A stretch of DNA of 64,000 nt, taken from Iris pallida (taxonomy: Eukaryota; Streptophyta; Magnoliopsida; Asparagales; Iridaceae). Below are positions 47,458-59,562 of this stretch, piece after piece (positions within the stretch are counted from its first letter, which is position 1; every line of letters begins with the position of its first letter). Made by a program: the position numbers and the translations under genes. The stretch is taken from contig JANAVB010002199.1 of assembly GCA_029216955.1 (NCBI GenBank), positions 20,217,822 through 20,281,821 on the forward strand, written 5' to 3'. The notes beneath the pieces are model-generated. The model was given only the letters and a program-made list of their open reading frames with translations, was not told where the DNA came from and made no database searches.

Positions 47458-47719
47458 TGTTGGTGCTTTCTTTGGTGCTTTCTTTACATGAAGAGAGCTT
47501 GCTCTCAACATGCCTTGTAAATTTTAGTCCCACATCGGAAATGTACCATGAGTTATCTCAACATATATATTTGGGTGTGTTGTTGAGAGATGCACATGGG
47601 GTGGTGACCCTAAGGAGGGAACCATGTGGGTGATTTTACTAGGAGGTAAGAATAAGGCTCCAAGGATTAAGCATTAATGCTTTTGTCATTCTCTTGGATT
47701 TATTCCACTTGGAGCTAAG
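47458..47719 (+). repeat. 5' LTR of copia 2, first part
   Basis: It is homologous to 27664-27914 and ends in GGAGCTAAG. CTAAG (47715-47719) is the target site of the nested element. Confidence 0.95.
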
Positions 47720-50700
47720 TGTCACGACCCGCACCCTAGAGGAAGGGTACGAGAAGTGGGTACGTCCAGCCTACGCCGCAGTGTCGGCGGTAGAACGCTG
47801 TTCTAGGTCATGGACTATAACTAACATAATATGAATACTCTCCATAAGGAGGCCAACACAGAGGTATAACTCAATCACAATCTATAGATAGAAAATGGTA
47901 CGATAAAATAGATAAGGAAATCCTCAACTGAGGTACAACAGAAACTAAAAACAAGTCTCAACATCTCTACAACATACAACTCTGAAACAAAGACATAAGC
48001 TAAACATGAAAGGAAAATAGTCTAAGCTATCTACTCTATACAAGGTATCATCCTGAGCAGCTGCCTGAACCTCGCCAGGGGTCCAGGTCGCGAGTGTCAT
48101 CTAGGCAAGCTCCAAGTAAGGGGGTGCAGGGTTCCTCATCATCCTCTGTAAAATTTTCAACAGGTCCAGTCAGGACGGGAGCGAGCACAAAACATCTCAC
48201 GCAGTTCATATCGAGTTAGAAAATATAAAGCATGCAATAGAGTAAAGTACATGAAACGCTGAAGAAGAAGATATATGAAATGTAGTAGAGATTTTATAAC
48301 AGGAAATATCTAAATATGATAAGTAAGAACTGTAAGGAACATGTGATTTTAGAGTACAATCTAGTTATGTAAACGGGCTAGGAAAATGCAATGGTAACTC
48401 CATTGTACGTGGGTGTACAATAGACATATACAATAGTTATACAATGTTGTACAATAGGATTTGAGTACATAACCAATTCTACTCCCCCCTCCCCAATCAA
48501 TACACAAGGATCCACTCCCGTTACGTTATCTTGCACAATAGTGTACAATGTTATACAATGGATGTACAATAATATACAATAGATGTACAATGTTATACAA
48601 TGGTTGTACAATGTTATACAATAGTGTACAATGTCTATCCCTGGGACTCATGTGATACTGAGAGTACAATATGCACAAGGAGTATACAAGGATATAGGTA
48701 TTCAATAAATACAATATGGAAGTGAAACGCACATCACAATATGTATCTAGTGAATACAAGGGGATAACATCCCAAAAGGAGATCCGTATAGTACTAATCC
48801 GTGATAACAATCGTGTCAGCATCAAGTACAGTAATCTAGAGCAAGAATGTAAATCCAGACAAGTATGAAAAGATCAGAGAATGTACTCGCCTCGTATCTG
48901 AATGTCTGAAGTAAATGTACTGTCCGAGATGAGATACCTGACTCCTAGTTAGAGCAACACAAGTCAAGATGTATACAGAGGGTAATATATGAAATGTACA
49001 ATGCATCTGCATGCTGTCTAGGTCAAACTAGGCTAAAGTCGACACTTGGTCAACTCTAGTCAACCACACTAGTCAACCTAGGTCAAGTCCTCGCCCAAAC
49101 AAGTCTAACAAGTCTCACTAGGCCTAACCAAGCCTAATCTAGCAATCACACACCAATCACAAGGCTATACAAGCCAAACACAAGCACATATCAAGGCACA
49201 TCCTATTCATGCATGTTCACATTATATGAAAAGAGGAATGAACTAACATGTAAGTTATGTGTGTGTGTGAACATGGATGTGTACATGAAAGAGAACCAAC
49301 ACAAGGCTATATATCCTTGAACCCACATATATACATATCTATATACATTACATTACATTTGGTTATAATTTCTATTCATTAGGAACCATCTCATATATAT
49401 ATATATGGACTCAAAACATAAATAGAATATATATATATTGTATCCACAAAGAGAGAGGGAAAGGGCATATCATGGCAAGGGGAGTGTCTATACTAGAGTG
49501 TGTGTCAATGCAATTGTGTAAGTGTGTGTGTGCAAGCATATGTGTGTGTGTGATAGAAAACTGAGAAAACAGTGAGTGACATGAATGTTTGTGTATTTTG
49601 GGTGTAACTAACATGTGGTATGCAACAATGTGAAGGGAAATAAAAACAGGGCATACATGATGAAGAATTCAGAAAGTGTAATTAGGAAATTCCTAGGCCA
49701 TGGGTTGTATCAGAACAACAAGCAACTCTTAGGATTGAAGTTTAATCTCTGGTAAACACAACAATAACATATGTGTGCAGGAATATGTGTGTGGGATCAA
49801 AGTGTACTAGCAATGTGGGTGACAGGAATAGGATGGCCTGATCTCATGTTTAAACAACCAATGACAGTTTCATGTCCCAACCAGAACATGAATTGAAACC
49901 CATTCACATTTCAGACTATAGTTCATTAAGAAGGGTTAACCACATGTTATAAGGCATTACAAAATCAAAGAAATTACTCAAGGCAGTTTACAGTTAATCA
50001 TTTGAATAAATTAAGGAATCACATAACTCATATCAATATGAACAGGGAAAGGGAATTCAGTTCAGTCCCATATACCTAGATTAACACATAGAATCATTTA
50101 ACAGTTCAAAGTTCAGTTAATAAGGAAGTCAATTAACAATGACAATGGTTCAAAACATACACAAAAAAAAAAACAGTTTAATAATAACTCCAAATCTCAG
50201 ATTTCACAACAGTTTTAGGATGAACTTGAATCTAAAAGTGTAAACCAAATTATCTCATTCACAGATTTCAAACAAGAGTTTACCTTCCCTCCATTCAATC
50301 TCAGGTTCAAGCTTTATTCTCAGTTTTGAATGACAGTATACAATTGAATAGCTCACAGGAAAATCAGTTTTCAAAACAGTTTAGAAGAACATTGAATCAA
50401 TGGTTTAATACATACACAAAATCAGTTTCCAGTTTTCACTAAGAAAACAATTGTAAGGGAAATGGACAACAGGAAATAATGAAAGGAAATCAATTGACAA
50501 TGTCAAAATGGTTCAAAGAAACTGGGAATTAAACTCATATCAGTTCACAACAGTTAACAGTCCTAGACTACTGCCCAGGACAATACATTAAGGGACACCA
50601 TTAACAGTTCATAAGAATACAAAAGAAACAGTTTAAACAAAACCCATAACAGACCCTATTGCAAGTTCTTAACAGTTCATGAAGTTAACATAACACTTCA

Positions 50701-52600
50701 AGTTAACAAGAGTTTCAAAAATCAGTTTAAAAATGTAAATCCAGATTTGTGAACCAACACCTCACCAATTCAGTCCAAAATTGGCATACAAATAGGAATC
50801 ATGTAGGAGAACATTTTAGGCAATTAGTTACATGTAATTAGCAGTGTTAAATAGGTAGAAAATGATGACAAGGTTCAGTTTGAGAATCTGGACAGAACAT
50901 CCAATGTGGACTGATACTTCACAGTTTAACAAAACAGGGAATTGAAGATTCAACAATGAAAATCGATTTTAAATAGAAATTAAAAGGTTGGTAACTAGCA
51001 AACATATTTTATACCTGCTATGAAACTTGTTTGTGTCCACAAAAGTGGACACAAACGTGTCCAGTCAAAAAAACCACACAACAGTGCACAGAAAACTGTC
51101 CCCTCGTGCACGTGTTCACATCACTACTGTGCACGACACGACACGACACAACCCTCGTGGTTGTGTCCCAAGGTTGACCTAGACTAGGGCTATCCAATGG
51201 ACACCCTGTCCTGTGTCCAAGTCACGTGTACTCGACACAAAACGTGCGTGTCAGTGCTCAAAAACAGTGAAGAACTGCACAGGCAAAGCCCCATGCACGA
51301 GCTCGTGCGTGTCCGACACACCACGTGGGCTCGTGCCACTTGACACACGGGGTGACAGAAGTTGCCCCATGACGTGTGTCAAGTCTCACGTGTCGGGGAG
51401 TCGTGTCCTGGGCGCTGTGTCCCTCGATGAGCAGGGCATGCACAGTGCCCGCGCGCGCGTGTGCACGACAGCGTGTACACGTGCCCGACACGACTCGACA
51501 CAGCACAAAAACTCGACACCAACCACAGAATCGTGTAAGCGAGGCAAAAATCTAATATCCTATTCAAACACATTCCAAAATTACACACGAAATGCCCATT
51601 GGGGCATTTCATCGAACACTTATCAGTGAACACTGATACGTGTCCAGAATGGACACGAAATGACACGAAATTTTAGGAAACCCTAGTCCTACAGTTTGGC
51701 TAGGGTTTGGGCAACCTAAAAATGATTTTTACAGAATTTTTAATGGGTTAGAGAAGGTTATACCTAGTGGTGCACCAAGCTCCAAAAACACACCAAAGAA
51801 GAGATCCTTTCAAGCTCCAAAACTCCTCAAATTGTGTGCCCCCTGTCAAATCTCAATCCCAACAGCAAGAAATCACTATTTAGAACCTATAGGAATTTAC
51901 TAGAGGAAAAAAAGAGCTAATTTGGATTTTCTATGAATTTGTGAAGTTGGAACATTACCTCTTTTCTAAACTTGATGAACCCTAATGAAAGAGGCTATCC
52001 CTAAAAATTTGGGAGGATATAAATAGGGGGTGGGGATGAGTGTTGGCTGCCAATAAGTTAGGGTTAGGGTTTAGGATGAGGGGCTAAGGTTACTCCAACA
52101 ATTTCTAGCTAATCTAAGGGCTCACATTCAAAGTAGCCCCTTTAACCTTTAGTCCAAAATATCTTTCTACAAAATATCTAGATATTTCACTAATGTAATT
52201 ACTTTAATGAAACCCTCTAACTTAGTCTCTAGGATCATGATTAACAATCTAGATTAGGCTAACATCTAGGTCATGACTCAACAATTTAACTAACACATAT
52301 TTAATTAATATAATTCACAAAATCACAAAAGTGTCAAAATGACTAAAATACCCCTAGGCTTAAAAGTAGAAAAATGAAATCCTAAACACATGATTAGGTC
52401 TCATTGGTCATGATTAGTCTTCTAGGTCATGTATGACTAATGTTACACTAGCAAAACACTAATTCACATTTCACTCAATTAAATAGTTTTAAATTAACTA
52501 AAAATCACCAAAAATCATATCATGACTAAAAATCAATATTTTAATGATTTAAAATGCAAAATTTCAATTTTACCCTTATTTTGGAAAAGTGGGTGTTACA
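47720..52600 (-). repeat. Left (3') LTR of the nested element
   Basis: At 4,881 bp it is unusually long. It contains a TACAAT-rich stretch (48400-48630), CA/GT-rich stretches (49500-49560) and a GC-rich palindrome cluster (51020-51660). Open frames up to 138 codons lie in the palindrome cluster, but none has a domain. Confidence 0.95.
51020..51660. repeat. Cluster of perfect inverted repeats and CGTGTC/GACACG motifs in the LTR
   Basis: GTTTGTGTCCAC and GTGGACACAAAC form 12-bp arms at 51029-51056. GAAATGCCC/GGGCATTTC (51589-51610), TATCAGTG/CACTGATA (51621-51638) and CGTGTCC/GGACACG (51639-51657) follow one another directly. GACACG or CGTGTC recurs many times between them. The same cluster is in the other LTR. 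Confidence 0.9.
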
Positions 52601-53759
52601 AGTCTACCCCCCTTAAAAGAATTTCGTCCTCGAAATTAAGATGGTCGTACTTCTTCTAGAGTCTCGTCCCCAACAATCATGGTCTCAGAACTTACCTAAA
52701 TTATACAATCTAAAGAATGGCATACATGGTCATGGCATACGGTGGCAGTTGAAGGTCCCATCTAGGTATACTAGTCAAGCTAAACCAAAACGGTCATAGG
52801 GTATCAAAACATACAAGCAATCTGGGTGCTAAACTGGAATAGTTACAGAAACAACAATCACCAAGGCTGTAAGGCGGTCTACCATCCTATATAAAACTGG
52901 TAAATATAAACAACAGAGAACCAGCTACAAGGGTCCCTATTCTAAGCCAGGGCTATACTATCATTCCTAAGATAAAGGCCTAATCACAACTCATCAAATC
53001 ATCATACTAAGAAAGAGTAATAACTAATAAAATCTACAAGGAATTAGACTAGTCAACTAAAGTTATCCCTACTCCTAAGTTATTTGATGATGGAAAACAT
53101 TTTTTTTTTACAGAAAGGAAATGAAAGAGGTTATACTTTAAAAACCTTCAAGATATAATCTGATAATCACATGCGTCTGTCCAGAATCATGATACTCAGA
53201 ATCCTCGCCACGCTAGTAAACAAGGCTGCAATGAACGGTAGGGTTCATAACTAGGGTATGCATCTCTATGATCAAGTCGTCTGGAATCCTCGCTATGCCG
53301 ACTAGTATAGCTGCGAGAAATTCCAATCTCATGATCAAGATATGTACATCTGAAGTCAGGTCCCTACGTTCTTGCCACGCCGGCTAATATAGCTGCGGTA
53401 AATTCTAGGTTCCATAATAAAGTAGACGTTTTACCATCCCTGTTATTTCCGTCAACATATGTTATCAGAAGATACCGTAACTCGGGTCATAAAATTCATC
53501 TCGATAAGAAAATCAAATCAACAACGATTTATCAAAATCAAATTCAAATATCAAGGAGTAAGGGTAAATCAAACAAGAGAAAAGAATTTCAAATTTGAAG
53601 TTCAGAATGAGATTCTCAAGGGCATCCCAGGAATCTCTCAAGGAATTCTAACTGTGATTGAGTACCCCAAAATATTCTACTCCTACTGCAGGCTGTAGTG
53701 ATACTCTAGTTCGAATACCACTACATAAACTCGACCTGCATGGGCCACCACTAAAAACG
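52601..53759 (-). other. Internal region of the nested element, non-coding
   Basis: The region starts on the left with a polypurine tract and the last codons of a gypsy-type polyprotein on the minus strand. The rest has no credible coding frame. Three degenerate repeats of about 80 bp lie at 53170-53420, each with CTCGC(C/T)A(C/T)GC...CTA(A/G)TATAGCTGCG or a variant. No TGGTATCAGAGC site follows the right LTR. TGGTGGCCCATGC lies nine bases inside and could be a primer site. Confidence 0.75.
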
Positions 53760-56700
53760 TGTCACGACCCGCACCCTAGAGTAAGGGTACGAGAAGTGGG
53801 TACGTCCAGCCTACGCCGCAGTGTCGGCGGTAGAACGCTGTTCTAGGTCATGGACTATAACTAACATAATATGAATACTCTCCATAAGGAGGCCAACACA
53901 GAGGTATAACTCAATCACAATCTATAGATAGAAAATGGTACGATAAAATAGATAAGGAAATCCTCAACTGAGGTACAACAGAAACTAAAAACAAGTCTCA
54001 ACATCTGTACAACATACAACTCTGAAACAAAGACATAAGCTAAACATGAAAGGAAAATAGTCTAAGTTATCTACTCTATACAAGGTATCATCCTGAGCAG
54101 CTGCCTGAACCTCGCCAGGGGTCCAGGTCGCGAGTGTCATCTAGGCAAGCTCCAAGTAAGGGGGTGCAGGGTTCCTCATCATCCTCTGTAAAATTTTCAA
54201 CAGGTCCAGTCAGGACGGGAGCGAGCACAAAACATCTCACGCAGTTCATATCGAGTTAGAAAATATAAAGCATGCAATAGAGTAAAGTACATAAAACGCT
54301 GAAGAAGAAGATATATGAAATGTAGTAGAGATTTTATAACAGGAAATATCTAAATATGATAAGTAAGAACTGTAAGGAACATGTGATTTTAGAGTACAAT
54401 CTGGTTATGTAAACGGGCTAGGAAAATGCAATGGTAACTCCATTGTACGTGGGTGTACAATAGACATATACAATAGTTATACAATGTTGTACAATAGGAT
54501 TTGAGTACATAACCAATTCTACTCCCCCCTCCCCAATCAATACACAAGGATCCACTCCCGTTACGTTATCTTGCACAATAGTGTACAATGTTACACAATG
54601 GATGTACAATAATATACAATAGATGTACAATGTTATACAATGGTTGTACAATGTTATACAATAGTGTACAATGTCTATCCCTGGGACTCATGTGATACTG
54701 AGAGTACAATATGCACAAGGAGTATACAAGGATATAGGTATTCAATAAATACAATATGGAAGTGAAACGCACATCACAATATGTATCTAGTGAATACAAG
54801 GGGATAACATCCCAAAAGGAGATCCGTATAGTACTAATCCGTGATAACAATCGTGTCAGCATCAAGTACAGTAATCTAGAGCAAGAATGTAAATCCAGAC
54901 AAGTATGAAAAGATCAGAGAATGTACTCGCCTCGTATCTGAATGTCTGAAGTAAATGTACTGTCCGAGATGAGATACCTGACTCCTAGTTAGAGCAACAC
55001 AAGTCAAGATGTATACAGAGGGTGATATATGAAATGTACAATGCATCTGCATGCTGTCTAGGTCAAACTAGGCTAAAGTCGACACTTGGTCAACTCTAGT
55101 CAACCACACTAGTCAACCTAGGTCAAGTCCTCGCCCAAACAAGTCTAACAAGTCTCACTAGGCCTAACCAAGCCTAATCTAGCAATCACACACCAATCAC
55201 AAGGCTATACAAGCCAAACACAAGCACATATCAAGGCACATCCTATTCATGCATGTTCACATTATATGAAAAGAGGAATGAACTAACATGTAAGTTATGT
55301 GTGTGTGTGAACATGGATGTGTACATGAAAGAGAACCAACACAAGGCTATATATCCTTGAACCCACATATATACATATCTATATACATTACATTACATTT
55401 GGTTATAATTTCTATTCATTAGGAACCATCTCATATATATATATATGGACTCAAAACATAAATAGAATATATATATATTGTATCCACAAAGAGAGAGGGA
55501 AAGGGCATATCATGGCAAGGGGAGTGTCTATACTAGAGTGTGTGTCAATGCAATTGTGTAAGTGTGTGTGTGCAAGCATATGTGTGTGTGTGATAGAAAA
55601 CTGAGAAAACAGTGAGTGACATGAATGTTTGTGTATTTTGGGTGTAACTAACATGTGGTATGCAACAATGTGAAGGGAAATAAAAACAGGGCATACATGA
55701 TGAAGAATTCAGAAAGTGTAATTAGGAAATTCCTAGGCCATGGGTTGTATCAGAACAACAAGCAACTCTTAGGATTGAAGTTTAATCTCTGGTAAACACA
55801 ACAATAACATATGTGTGCAGGAATATGTGTGTGGGATCAAAGTGTACTAGCAATGTGGGTGACAGGAATAGGATGGCCTGATCTCATGTTTAAACAACCA
55901 ATGACAGTTTCATGTCCCAACCAGAACATGAATTGAAACCCATTCACATTTCAGACTATAGTTCATTAAGAAGGGTTAACCACATGTTATAAGGCATTAC
56001 AAAATCAAAGAAATTACTCAAGGCAGTTTACAGTTAATCATTTGAATAAATTAAGGAATCACATAACTCATATCAATATGAACAGGGAAAGGGAATTCAG
56101 TTCAGTCCCATATACCTAGATTAACACATAGAATCATTTAACAGTTCAAAGTTCAGTTAATAAGGAAGTCAATTAACAATGACAATGGTTCAAAACATAC
56201 ACACAAAAAAACAGTTTAATAATAACTCCAAATCTCAGATTCACAACAGTTTTAGGATGAACTTGAATCTAAAAGTGTAAACCAAATTATCTCATTCACA
56301 GATTTCAAACAAGAGTTTACCTTCCCTCCATTCAATCTCAGGTTCAAGCTTTATTCTCAGTTTTGAATGACAGTATACAATTGAATAGCTCACAGGAAAA
56401 TCAGTTTTCAAAACAGTTTAGAAGAACATTGAATCAATGGTTTAATACATACACAAAATCAGTTTCCAGTTTTCACTAAGAAAACAATTGTAAGGGAAAT
56501 GGACAACAGGAAATAATGAAAGGAAATCAATTGACAATGTCAAAATGGTTCAAAGAAACTGGGAATTAAACTCATATCAGTTCACAACAGTTAACAGTCC
56601 TAGACTACTGCCCAGGACAATACATTAAGGGACACCATTAACAGTTCATAAGAATACAAAAGAAACAGTTTAAACAAAACCCATAACAGACCCTATTGCA

Positions 56701-58637
56701 AGTTCTTAACAGTTCATGAAGTTAACATAACACTTCAAGTTAACAAGAGTTTCAAAAATCAGTTTAAAAATGTAAATCCAGATTTGTGAACCAACACCTC
56801 ACCAATTCAGTCCAAAATTGGCATACAAATAGGAATCATGTAGGAGAACATTTTAGGCAATTAGTTACATGTAATTAGCAGTGTTAAATAGGTAGAAAAT
56901 GATGACAAGGTTCAGTTTGAGAATCTGGACAGAACATCCAATGTGGACTGATACTTCACAGTTTAACAAAACAGGGAATTGAAGATTCAACAATGAAAAT
57001 CGATTTTAAATAGAAATTAAAAGGTTGGTAACTAGCAAACATATTTTATACCTGCTATGAAACTTGTTTGTGTCCACAAAAGTGGACACAAACGTGTCCA
57101 GTCAAAAAAACCACACAACAGTGCACAGAAAACTGTCCCCTCGTGCACGTGTTCACATCACTACTGTGCACGACACGACACGACACAACCCTCGTGGTTG
57201 TGTCCCAAGGTTGACCTAGACTAGGGCTATCCAATGGACACCCTGTCCTGTGTCCAAGTCACGTGTACTCGACACAAAACGTGCGTGTCAGTGCTCAAAA
57301 ACAGTGAAGAACTGCACAGGCAAAGCCCCATGCACGAGCTCGTGCGTGTCCGACACACCACGTGGGCTCGTGCCACTTGACACACGGGGTGACAGAAGTT
57401 GCCCCATGACGTGTGTCAAGTCTCACGTGTCGGGGAGTCGTGTCCTGGGCGCTGTGTCCCTCGATGAGCAGGGCATGCACAGTGCCCGCGCGCGCGTGTG
57501 CACGACAGCGTGTACACGTGCCCGACACGACTCGACACAGCACAAAAACTTGACACCAACCACAGAATCGTGTAAGCGAGGCAAAAATCTAATATCCTAT
57601 TCAAACACATTCCAAAATTACACACGAAATGCCCATTGGGGCATTTCATCGAACACTTATCAGTGAACACTGATACGTGTCCAGAATGGACACGAAATGA
57701 CACGAAATTTTAGGAAACTCTAGTCCTACAGTTTGGCTAGGGTTTGGGCAACCTAAAAATGATTTTTACAGAATTTTTAATGGATTAGAGAAGGTTATAC
57801 CTAGTGGTGCACCAAGCTCCAAAAACACACCAAAGAAGAGATCCTTTCAAGCTCCAAAACTCCTCAAATTGTGTGCCCCCTGTCAAATTTCAATCCCAAC
57901 AGCAAGAAATCACTATTTAGAACCTATAGGAATTTACTAGAGGGAAAAAGGAGCTAATTTGGATTTTCTATGAATTTGTGAAGTTGGAACATTACCTCTT
58001 TTCTAAACTTGATGAACCCTAATGAAAGAGGCTATCCCTAAAAATTTGGGAGGATATAAATAGGGGGTGAGGATGAGTGTTGGCTGCCAATAAGTTAGAG
58101 TTAGGGTTTAGGATGAGGGGCTAAGGTTACTCCAACAATTTCTAGCTAATCTAAGGGCTCACATTCAAAGTAGCCCCTTTAACCTTTAGTCCAAAATATC
58201 TTTCTACAAAATATCTAGATATTTCACTAATATAATTACTTTAATGAAACCCTCTAACTTAGTCTCTAGGATCATGATTAACAATCTAGATTAGGCTAAC
58301 ATCTAGGTCATGACTCAACAATTTAACTAACACATATTTAATTAATATAATTCACAAAATCACAAAAGTGTCAAAATGACTAAAATACCCCTAGGCTTAA
58401 AAGTAGAAAAATGAAATCCTAAACACATGATTAGGTCTCATTGGTCATGATTAGTCTTCTAGGTCATGTATGACTAATGTTACACTAGCAAAACACTAAT
58501 TCACATTTCACTCAATTAAATAGTTTTAAATTAACTAAAAATCACCAAAAATCATATCATGACTAAAAATCAATATTTTAATGATTTAAAATGCAAAATT
58601 TCAATTTTACCCTTATTTTGGAAAAGTGGGTGTTACA
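53760..58637 (-). repeat. Right (5') LTR of the nested element
   Basis: At 4,878 bp it is nearly identical to the left LTR. The palindrome cluster lies at about 57058-57695. It ends GGTGTTACA on the plus strand, followed by the CTAAG target duplicate. Confidence 0.95.
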
Positions 58638-58642
58638 CTAAG

Positions 58643-59539
58643 CCCCAACGCGACTCGGACTCAGACTCGGGCTCGGGCTCATGTGGCATTTTGTTGGCGC
58701 ACTTAGCACGTCAGCAGTCATGCGGCTCATATGCGGCCATGCGGTCTTATGCGGCATGCGGCCTCATGCGGCTCATGCGGTCCATGCGGCTCATGTGGTC
58801 CATGCGGTCCATGCGGCCAGGCTGCTGCTGCTGCTGCCGCATGGAGGGCTACGCTGACTGTGCAGATTTCAAATCGGTTATGGAAAGGATGAATCAATGC
58901 AATTAATTCAGATCCTATCTTTGTGGGATTTGAATTAATTTCGCTCCTATCTTTGTGGGATTTGAATTAATTTAGTTCCTATCTTTGTGGGATTAGAATT
59001 AATTCGTTGCTATCTTTTTGTGATTTGATTCAATCTTACCATAACTGAAGAGGCGGCTAGGGTTTCCACTCTCTCTCTATATATACTCTCTTCTGGCCTC
59101 CTTTGTGGGTACTACGAAAATACAAGTCAGAGAAGTAAAAAGAGAGAGAGAGCTGCTGCCGCCATTGCAAGTCCATCCGAGGAGTCAGAACAGAGGTGAC
59201 ATCGAGCGTTCCACAAGTTCTTCAAACTTGCTGGTTCTTGGAAGCAGATCGTATGGGACGAATCTTGCTTTGAGCAACGGTGTTTTGACACCCCAGCATT
59301 GTTCTTCTTCTCATCTCTCTCTAGTTTTATTGTAACTCGTTCTGTCCCAATTGTAACACGTTTGCAAGGAAGAACGAGAGATCTTCTCTTCTCTTTTTCC
59401 CTCCTTCAGATTGTAATTTGGCTATTTGATGTTTTGTACCATCGTAGATCTTGAGTTTGATCACTGCAAAGTTTTGTGGGACATCTCAGATCTCGATTGC
59501 ATCTGTTTTTCCATCTTTGATCAAGCCCCGGGAATAACA
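58643..59539 (+). repeat. 5' LTR of copia 2, second part
   Basis: It continues the LTR with CCCCAACGCGACTCGG. It has a short CATGCGG array (58717-58820), a TATATATA box near 59078 and an extra segment near 59450-59500 not in element 1. It ends GGAATAACA. The full LTR would be about 1,160 bp. Confidence 0.93.
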
Positions 59540-59562
59540 ATCTCAAAGCAAGATCCATATAA

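Larger units (their letters stand above)
47720..58637 (-). mobile_element. Nested non-autonomous LTR element with 4.88-kb LTRs (LARD-like)
   Basis: Two almost identical LTRs (47720-52600, 4,881 bp; 53760-58637, 4,878 bp) flank only 1,159 bp. The target duplication CTAAG lies at 47715-47719 and 58638-58642. On the minus strand the LTR reads TGTAACACCC...GGGTCGTGACA, the style of plant Ty3/gypsy LTRs. Next to the left LTR the minus strand shows TTAAGGGGGG, a polypurine tract. It is preceded by AATTTCGAGGACGAAATTC, matching the end of a chromovirus-type polyprotein (FEDEI). No gag or pol remains. About 18 substitutions over 4.88 kb (about 0.4%) point to a very recent insertion. Confidence 0.93.

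Noticed and set aside
51213..51629. 138-codon open frame in the nested element LTR (also at 57250-57666)
   Set aside because: It lies in a GC-rich palindrome cluster that is open in several frames on both strands and shows no domain.
58559..58906. 115-codon open frame
   Set aside because: It crosses the junction between the nested element and the copia LTR and is a chance chimera.
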